Below are positions 59,383 to 64,000 of a stretch of 64,000 nucleotides of DNA, piece after piece (position 1 is the stretch's first letter; every line of letters starts with the position of its first letter). The notes beneath the pieces are model-generated. The model did not search any database. It was not told where the DNA came from and worked only from the letters and a program-made list of their open reading frames with translations. The DNA comes from Clostridiaceae bacterium (GTDB lineage Bacteria > Bacillota > Clostridia > Lachnospirales > Lachnospiraceae): the NCBI GenBank assembly GCA_910575585.1, contig CAJTGF010000002.1:147794-211793 (forward strand). Reading direction: 5' to 3'. A program made the translations under genes and the position numbers.

Positions 59383-59739
59383 TTAATCAATCACTCTGAC
59401 GCCCTCGACAAAGATATTGATCTTGTCAACGGTCATCCCGGTGAATTCTTCCACTTTGTATTTTACGTTCTCGATTAAATTGTCCGCAACCGCTGAGATG
59501 CTGATCCCGTAGGCCACGATCACATGGAAATCCAGCGAAATGCGGTTATCCGCAATCTCTACGTTGATCCCGTGGGTCAGACTCTCCTTTTTCAAAAGCT
59601 TCACTAGGCCGTCCTTCATACTGATGGCCGCCATCCCCACGATGCCGAAACACTCCACTGCCGTTGTTCCCGCGTAAATGGCGATTACTTCCGGATTGAT
59701 CAGGATCTCGCCCAGTTTGTTGCTGATCCGCCCTTTCAT
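59383..59739 (-). CDS. yloU: Asp23/Gls24 (DUF322) family protein, YloU-like
   Basis: 118 residues from ATG 59739 (GGGAGG 7 bases upstream). Family pattern: GRISNKLGEILINPEVIAIY, AGTTAVECFGIVGMAAISMK, HVIVAYGISISAVADNLIEN. Proteins of this family are linked to alkaline shock and envelope homeostasis in Firmicutes. It ends 20 bases before the yloV start and is co-transcribed with it. Confidence 0.93.
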   Translation of the reverse strand: MKGRISNKLGEILINPEVIAIYAGTTAVECFGIVGMAAISMKDGLVKLLKKESLTHGINVEIADNRISLDFHVIVAYGISISAVADNLIENVKYKVEEFTGMTVDKINIFVEGVRVID

Positions 59740-59954
59740 GAAAAAACCTCCCGTCTTCCTTATACTTTGTCCGCCGCCTGCGGCCATAAGCCCAGACGCA
59801 TCCTGCGGAACCTCTGCTGTGTCCCACATCTCTTATTCCTATTCTGCCCAGGCTAAGCTTTGCTATACTCTTCCAAACGGCCCGGGCAGATGTATAGATA
59901 AAGTATACCACACCGGGCATATTGTGTCTATTACAAAGATTTTTTAAATTTAGC

Positions 59955-59983
59955 TTGCAAATTGTGGCATAATCTGTTATTAT
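59955..59983 (+). promoter_or_regulatory. Promoter of rpmB
   Basis: Minus-35 TTGCAA (59955-59960), 17-base spacer, minus-10 TATTAT (59978-59983); leader of ~50 bases and AAGGAGGTG before ATG 60042. Confidence 0.7.
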
Positions 59984-60041
59984 ACATATTGTTGTGGGTT
60001 CCGTGTATTGGAAGCCAAGTAGCTGTTAAGGAGGTGCGATC

Positions 60042-60227
60042 ATGGCTAAATGTTCAATTTGCGGTAAGGGCGTTCACTTTGGTAATGCAGTGAGCCATTC
60101 CCATAGAAGATCCAACAAGATGTGGAAACCTAACGTGAAATCTGTTAAAGTAAAAGTGAACGGCGGCGCGAAAAAGATGTATGTATGTACTTCTTGCCTG
60201 CGTTCCGGCTTAGTAGAGAGAGCTTAA
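60042..60227 (+). CDS. rpmB: 50S ribosomal protein L28
   Basis: 61 residues: MAKCSICGKGVHFGNAVSHS, HRRSNKMWKPNVKSVKVKVN, KMYVCTSCLRSGLVERA. Two CxxC pairs make this the zinc-binding form of L28. AAGGAGGTG is a near-perfect ribosome site. Monocistronic, divergent from yloU. Confidence 0.98.
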   Translation: MAKCSICGKGVHFGNAVSHSHRRSNKMWKPNVKSVKVKVNGGAKKMYVCTSCLRSGLVERA

Positions 60228-60240
60228 CAAAAAAGACGTT

Positions 60241-60275
60241 TAAACTCCAGAGCAAACCGCTCTGGAGTTTTTTAT
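60241..60275 (+). terminator. Terminator of rpmB
   Basis: AAACTCCAGAGC-AAACC-GCTCTGGAGTTTTTT: a 12-bp stem with a T tract. Confidence 0.93.
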
Positions 60276-60302
60276 GCTCAAACACAAACTGCCAAAAAAC
60301 GC

Positions 60303-60365
60303 AAAAAAAGCCCCGGCGCAGGCACGCTTTCCCTCTCCTTGCGCGCACTTTGCCGGGACTCTTTT
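60303..60365 (-). terminator. Terminator behind the repeat lipoprotein gene
   Basis: On the minus strand AGTCCCGGC pairs with GCCGGGGCT across a loop with its own small stem, followed by seven T. Confidence 0.75.
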
Positions 60366-60373
60366 ATGGCTTT

Positions 60374-61504
60374 TTATTTTGCGTTCTCAACTGCCTTTAC
60401 AGCAGCTGTCTTATATCCGCCGATGGATACGGTAACGCCTGCCAGCAGATCGGCATCCGTTGGCTTGGTGGACTCGTCCACCGCGATCCCGTCCACTTCG
60501 CTGCTGGTCTTGCCTACAAAGTACTCTTCCAGAACAGCGGCCTGCTCAAACCACTCTTTGCCGATGCCGGAAGCCGGTTTCATGTTGTAGTCGTTGCCCA
60601 GCTGTCTCTTGGTCTTCACGCCGCCGGTCAAATCGGAAGTAATCTTGCCCTCTGCGTCAAACTTCACGGTACCCTGGGTGGAGTCGATGATACAGGTGGT
60701 GATCTTACCGTCTGCGTCCGTGGTCACTGCCACATATGTAGAGTATGCCTGGCACTGTCCCTCGGCATCCGCCTCGGCATCTTTGGACTTATCCATGTTG
60801 GTAATAATGCCCAGACCTAACTTGTCGCCTTCGCCTGCGCCCTCTGCCTTAGCATTCTCGGCTGCCTCGGCGATGGCTTCCTTGTAGCTGCCGATCTTAA
60901 CGGTAACGCCCGCCACCAGATCCGCGTCCGTTGGCTTGGTGGACTCGTCCACCGCAATGCCCTTAACTTCCTCAGCAGTCTTTCCGATCACATATGCTTC
61001 CAAAGCTTCCGCCTGCTCATACCACTCTTTGCCGATGCCGGAAGCCGGTTTCATGTTGTAGTCTTCTTTCAGTTCCTTCTTGGTCTTAAACTCTTCCTTC
61101 ATGACCACCTTGCCCTCAGCGGTGAAGCCCATCTTGTTCTGAGCCGTATCCAGCTGACAGCTTACGATCTTTCCGTCTGCGTCCACAACAACTGCCGCTG
61201 CCACGGAATCCACCTGAGCCAGGCCCTCGCCGTCTGCCGCGTCCTTGGAGCTGCCCATAGAGGACACGATAGCCAGACCTGTCTTGTAGCCGCCCGCGGA
61301 AGCTTTCTCTGCCTCTGTCTCGGCTTCGGTCTCCGCTGCCGTGGTAGTCTCCTCGGCTGTGGTAGTCTCAGCCTCCGTAACTGCTGCCGTAGTAGTCTCA
61401 GCCTCCGTAGCTGCTGAAGTCTGAGCCGCCTCCTGCTGCCCACATCCTGCCGTCAATGACATAACCATCATAGATGCCAGTAAAATGCTTGCCTGTTTTT
61501 TCAT
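60374..61504 (-). CDS. Lipoprotein with two tandem ~140-residue repeats
   Basis: 376 residues from ATG 61504 (GGAGG upstream). Signal MKKQASILLASMMVMSLTAG with lipobox Cys21 (LTAGC). A Thr/Glu/Ala-rich linker of about 50 residues follows (AETTTAEETTTAAETEAETE). Two homologous domains: one from GGYKTGLAIVSSMGSSKDAA, the second from KLGLGIITNMDKSKDAEADA. Each contains YNMKPASGIGKEW(Y/F)EQA and GIAVDESTKPTDADL(V/L)AGVT, and parts (VVVDADGKIVSCQLDTAQNK) resemble FMN-binding-type strands. Function unknown. It is divergent from a two-component system, which may regulate it. Confidence 0.82.
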   Translation of the reverse strand: MKKQASILLASMMVMSLTAGCGQQEAAQTSAATEAETTTAAVTEAETTTAEETTTAAETEAETEAEKASAGGYKTGLAIVSSMGSSKDAADGEGLAQVDSVAAAVVVDADGKIVSCQLDTAQNKMGFTAEGKVVMKEEFKTKKELKEDYNMKPASGIGKEWYEQAEALEAYVIGKTAEEVKGIAVDESTKPTDADLVAGVTVKIGSYKEAIAEAAENAKAEGAGEGDKLGLGIITNMDKSKDAEADAEGQCQAYSTYVAVTTDADGKITTCIIDSTQGTVKFDAEGKITSDLTGGVKTKRQLGNDYNMKPASGIGKEWFEQAAVLEEYFVGKTSSEVDGIAVDESTKPTDADLLAGVTVSIGGYKTAAVKAVENAK

Positions 61505-61552
61505 AAAAAGAAATCCTCCATTATTTTTCTGTTCTTCTATATTACCGACAAA

Positions 61553-61601
61553 TTGTATCAAAATTGTATTTTTATCAGTTCGATTTTGTGATAAAATACA
61601 A
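61553..61601. promoter_or_regulatory. Direct and inverted repeats between the lipoprotein and response-regulator genes
   Basis: TTGTAT occurs at 61553 and 61564, an 11-base period typical of OmpR/PhoB sites. TTGTATTTTTATCA (61564-61577) is also an imperfect inverted repeat of TGATAAAATACAA (61589-61601). The region could bind the downstream response regulator. Confidence 0.5.
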
Positions 61602-61663
61602 AGAAAAAGACACAAAAATGACATCTTTTTAAGCTATAGTATAGATTTAGAAAGGAGTCGTCT

Positions 61664-62356
61664 ATGGAGAAAATCCTCATTGCAGATGATAACATTCAAA
61701 TAACAAGGATTTTAAGCGAATTTGCCAAGAAAGAAGGCTACGAACCTGTGGTCGCCTTTGACGGGGAGGAAGCCCTGGAGTTGTTTGAACAGAATACCTT
61801 CGCCGTAGTGCTTCTGGATGTGATGATGCCAAAGCAGGATGGTTTTGAGGTGTGCCGCAAGATCCGCAGGACCTCCAACATCCCCATTGTCATGGTGACC
61901 GCCAGGGGGGAGGACTTTGAGCGCATCATGGGTCTGGACATCGGAGCGGACGACTATATCGTAAAACCGTTTTCCGGCGGGGAGGTTATGGCCAGGATCC
62001 GGGCTATCCTGCGCCGCATCGACAGTTCCCCCAAAAACGGAACGCCTCAGTCCCTTTCCTATGACAATCTCCAGGTATCCCTGGACCAGGCGGCCGTGAC
62101 CATTGACGGGCAGAACATCCCCCTGACCAAGAAGGAACTTGAGATCTTGTGGACATTGCTTGCCAATCCCGGGAAGATCTTTTCCAGGGACAATCTGCTA
62201 AGCACCCTATGGGGATACGATTACCTGGGGGATAACCGCACCGTTGACAACCATATCAAGCGGCTCAGAGCCAAACTGGACAAGTTCCCCCATCCCGGCT
62301 GGCAGATCAAGACCATCTGGGGCATGGGCTATAAGTTTGAGGGCAGCCCCTCATGA
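61664..62356 (+). CDS. OmpR/PhoB-family response regulator
   Basis: 230 residues. Receiver: ILIADDNIQITRILSEFAKK, phosphoacceptor in FAVVLLDVMMPKQDGFEVCR, Thr in VMVTARGEDFERIMGLDIGA, Lys in DDYIVKPFSGGEVMARI. Winged helix: LTKKELEILWTLLANPGKIF and VDNHIKRLRAKLDKFPHPGW with IKTIWGMGYKFEG. AAAGGAG precedes the ATG. It overlaps the kinase start by four bases. Confidence 0.96.
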   Translation: MEKILIADDNIQITRILSEFAKKEGYEPVVAFDGEEALELFEQNTFAVVLLDVMMPKQDGFEVCRKIRRTSNIPIVMVTARGEDFERIMGLDIGADDYIVKPFSGGEVMARIRAILRRIDSSPKNGTPQSLSYDNLQVSLDQAAVTIDGQNIPLTKKELEILWTLLANPGKIFSRDNLLSTLWGYDYLGDNRTVDNHIKRLRAKLDKFPHPGWQIKTIWGMGYKFEGSPS

Positions 62357-63810
62357 AATACAAGATCACCCACCGGCTCATCGGCTACTTTTCCGCCGTG
62401 CTCTTAATGTTTTCCCTGATCGTGGGCATCCTTTTCGGCATCCAGTTTACCTGGCACACCGCCCGCATCCATGAAGGGGAGCTGAAAGATCAGGCCGTGT
62501 CCATGGCCCGCACCATCTCCCTGTACCAGCAAAAACAGGCCCAGGGCGGCGGCAGAGGCTACAGTGCCTATCTGCGGCTCATCAAAGACACCGCCATCGG
62601 GGAAGTGTGGCTGGTGGATAAGGACGCTCAGACCATTGAGCTGGACACAGGACACTACTCTTTGTCCTACTCCCATCTGCCCAAGGGCACCAAAGACCTG
62701 ATCGGCCAGGTCTTTCAGGGACAGGTGAGCTCCAATAAAGCCTTCTCCCATATACTGGATCAGTCCTCCATCACCGTGGGAGCCCCCGTAAGGGACAGGG
62801 ATGGCAATATCACTGCTGCCCTGCTGCTTCACAGCCCGGTCAACGGCATCCTTGACGCCCAGCGCCAGGGCATCGCCATCCTGGTGGTCTGCATCCTGGC
62901 AGCCCTGATCTTGTCCTTTGCCCTGTCGGCGCTTTTGGCCCGCCATTTTATCACCCCCCTAAAGGAGATCGGCCAGGCCGTAAAGCAGGTTATACAAGGG
63001 AATTATTCCGCCCGGGTCCAGGTGGACCAGGATGACGAGATCGGAGCCCTGGCTTCCAATATCAATAATCTCTTTGCCCAGCTGGCCGTCACCGAAACGG
63101 AACGGAAAAAACTGGACAAGATCCAGAAAGACTTTATGTCAAATGTCTCCCACGAGCTTCGAACCCCCATCACGGTCATTAAAGGCTCCCTGGAGGTGCT
63201 GGAGCAGGGCCTGGTTACAGACCCGGCCCAGATGCAGGACTATTTCCGCCAAATGCTTTTGGACACCGCGCATTTGGAACGTCTGGTTAACGATCTTTTG
63301 GAACTTTCCAGGCTCCAAAACAGCAATTTTCAGATCGACAAGACCACCTTGAACCTGACGGACATCCTGACGGATTCAGTCCGCTCCATGCAGATGGTGG
63401 CGGACCGAAAGCGAATAGCCATCCAATTTGACAACGAAGCGGGGCTGGTGCTCTTTCGAGGAGATTACGGGCGGCTGCGGCAGATGTTTATGATCATCCT
63501 GGACAACGCCGTAAAGTTCTCGCCTCCGGAGACTGCGGTGACCGTGACCATGGCCTTCCTGGACGGCCAGTGCCTGGTGACGGTGACAGACCGGGGCAGC
63601 GGGATCCTGCCCGAGGACATTCCTTATATTTTTGACCGTTTTTATAAAGATCATTCCAAACAAAACCGGACAGGCAGCGGCCTTGGCCTTCCCATCGCCA
63701 AACAGATCGCGGACCGCCACAGCATCGCCATCACATGCTCCAGCAACTGCCGGGACACAACCTCATTTTCCTTCCGTTTGACGCCTGCAGCCTCCGGATC
63801 CGCTCCCTAA
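62353..63810 (+). CDS. Sensor histidine kinase (HAMP-HisKA-HATPase)
   Basis: 485 residues. Membrane helices at about 12-32 (SAVLLMFSLIVGILFGIQFT) and 172-195 (IAILVVCILAALILSFALSA) bound an extracytoplasmic sensor of ~140 residues. HAMP follows (FITPLKEIGQAVKQVIQGNY). H-box DFMSNVSHELRTPITVIKGS, N-box MFMIILDNAVKFSPPETAV, D/G-boxes DRGSGILPEDIPYIFDRFYK and TGSGLGLPIAKQIADRHS. It phosphorylates the regulator encoded just upstream. The signal is unknown. Confidence 0.96.
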   Translation: MKYKITHRLIGYFSAVLLMFSLIVGILFGIQFTWHTARIHEGELKDQAVSMARTISLYQQKQAQGGGRGYSAYLRLIKDTAIGEVWLVDKDAQTIELDTGHYSLSYSHLPKGTKDLIGQVFQGQVSSNKAFSHILDQSSITVGAPVRDRDGNITAALLLHSPVNGILDAQRQGIAILVVCILAALILSFALSALLARHFITPLKEIGQAVKQVIQGNYSARVQVDQDDEIGALASNINNLFAQLAVTETERKKLDKIQKDFMSNVSHELRTPITVIKGSLEVLEQGLVTDPAQMQDYFRQMLLDTAHLERLVNDLLELSRLQNSNFQIDKTTLNLTDILTDSVRSMQMVADRKRIAIQFDNEAGLVLFRGDYGRLRQMFMIILDNAVKFSPPETAVTVTMAFLDGQCLVTVTDRGSGILPEDIPYIFDRFYKDHSKQNRTGSGLGLPIAKQIADRHSIAITCSSNCRDTTSFSFRLTPAASGSAP

Positions 63811-63844
63811 TATAATAGAAAAAGCGGGACCAGAGGCTGGTATT

Positions 63845-64000
63845 TTGCTGTTTAGTTGAGTGAGCAAAGTAGGGGCGGGGATTGTCGTGAGGCCAGTCAG
63901 AGGAGAGCTGTCCCGTCCGGGTTCAGATATGCCGAACATTCCGATGAGCCCAAAGCGGAAAACACTCGGGGTGAGGCCCTCCTGTTTTCCTGGTCTCATC
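63845..64000 (+). repeat. Element A copy 4, cut by the window edge
   Basis: Starts TTGCTGTTTAGTTGAGTGAG and runs through GGGCGGGGATTGTCGTGAGG, CAGAGGAGAGCTGTCCCG, CCGGGTTCAGATATGCCG to CTGGTCTCATC. The arm is of the copy 1/3 type; the right arm lies beyond the window. Confidence 0.85.

Noticed and set aside
58425..59399. 324-codon plus-strand frame opposite yloV
   Set aside because: yloV is clear by family and synteny; the antisense frame is basic, His-rich and typical of shadows.
63763..63999. Peptide frame RPGKQEGLTPSVFRFGLIG in element A
   Set aside because: Conserved because the palindromic DNA is conserved; the same peptide recurs at other copies.
1..64000. CRISPR array
   Set aside because: No regularly spaced short direct repeats with unique spacers were seen; the repeats present are palindromic elements far apart.
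1..64000. tRNA or rRNA genes
   Set aside because: No cloverleaf with a GTTCGA-type T loop and CCA-side acceptor stem, and no rRNA signature stretch, was found on either strand.

Overview
The window looks like the chromosome of a spore-forming gut Clostridium of the Lachnospiraceae type (Enterocloster/Hungatella/Lachnoclostridium-like; inferred from gene content, no taxonomic marker is present). The grounds are a small acid-soluble spore protein, a ytfI-gerW pair, a SleB-type cell wall hydrolase, Gls24-YloV-RecG next to divergent rpmB, a yicC-gmk-rpoZ-rimO-pgsA-cinA string, GC-rich housekeeping genes and low-GC islands. No tRNA, rRNA, CRISPR array or replication origin was seen.

Layout. 1-10.2 kb: tail and lysis end of a siphophage-type prophage on the minus strand (tail chaperone remnant, tape measure, Dit, Tal-like hub, fibre, holin, endolysin). 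It carries a DUF1835 cargo gene with its own promoter and terminators, and it breaks off inside the tail chaperone. 10.2-12.3 kb: AT-rich mobile-element debris (HxlR and AraC regulators, TnpV, a phosphotransferase fragment). 12.5-15.8 kb: a putative metallopeptidase-like protein, YgiQ and a HAD phosphatase. 15.8-19.0 kb: a low-GC, five-gene minus-strand operon with nucleotide-metabolism signatures (helical protein, dNMP-kinase-like protein, membrane-tethered dCTP deaminase/dUTPase-like protein, old-yellow-enzyme-like protein, MazG); this is the best candidate for an undescribed system. 19.0-24.3 kb: two paralogous zinc-ribbon/TM/LRR proteins, an RsuA-type pseudouridine synthase and RsmF. 24.5-25.7 kb: a decayed locus with a RelB antitoxin, truncated YoeB and broken YARHG/lipoprotein genes.

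25.8-37.6 kb: ytfI-gerW sporulation genes with two unknown upstream genes, cinA-pgsA-rimO, rpoZ-gmk-yicC, and an AgrC/AgrA-like two-component pair. 37.9-40.6 kb: a GH13 glucosidase with an internal deletion, YhcH and SleB. 40.8-45.7 kb: two leuCD-type dehydratase pairs in one operon, divergent from a LysR regulator and joined by a 46-bp repeated operator. 46.5-51.6 kb: Bax-inhibitor protein, malQ, an endonuclease/exonuclease/phosphatase-family gene and a divergent LacI regulator. 51.8-54.3 kb: DUF1846, Hsp20 under a CIRCE element, SASP. 55.5-60.2 kb: recG, yloV, gls24 and rpmB. 60.4-63.8 kb: a repeat-containing lipoprotein divergent from an OmpR/HisKA two-component system.

Three families of palindromic intergenic elements stand out: element A (about 300 bp, four copies, conserved core inside arms that change together), element B (126-161 bp, terminal inverted repeats, two full copies and one half), and element C (a 167-bp nested hairpin, one copy). 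Several genes are broken or recombined: tail chaperone, phosphotransferase, yoeB, YARHG gene, lipoprotein, GH13 enzyme, and the 3' end of a GNAT gene.
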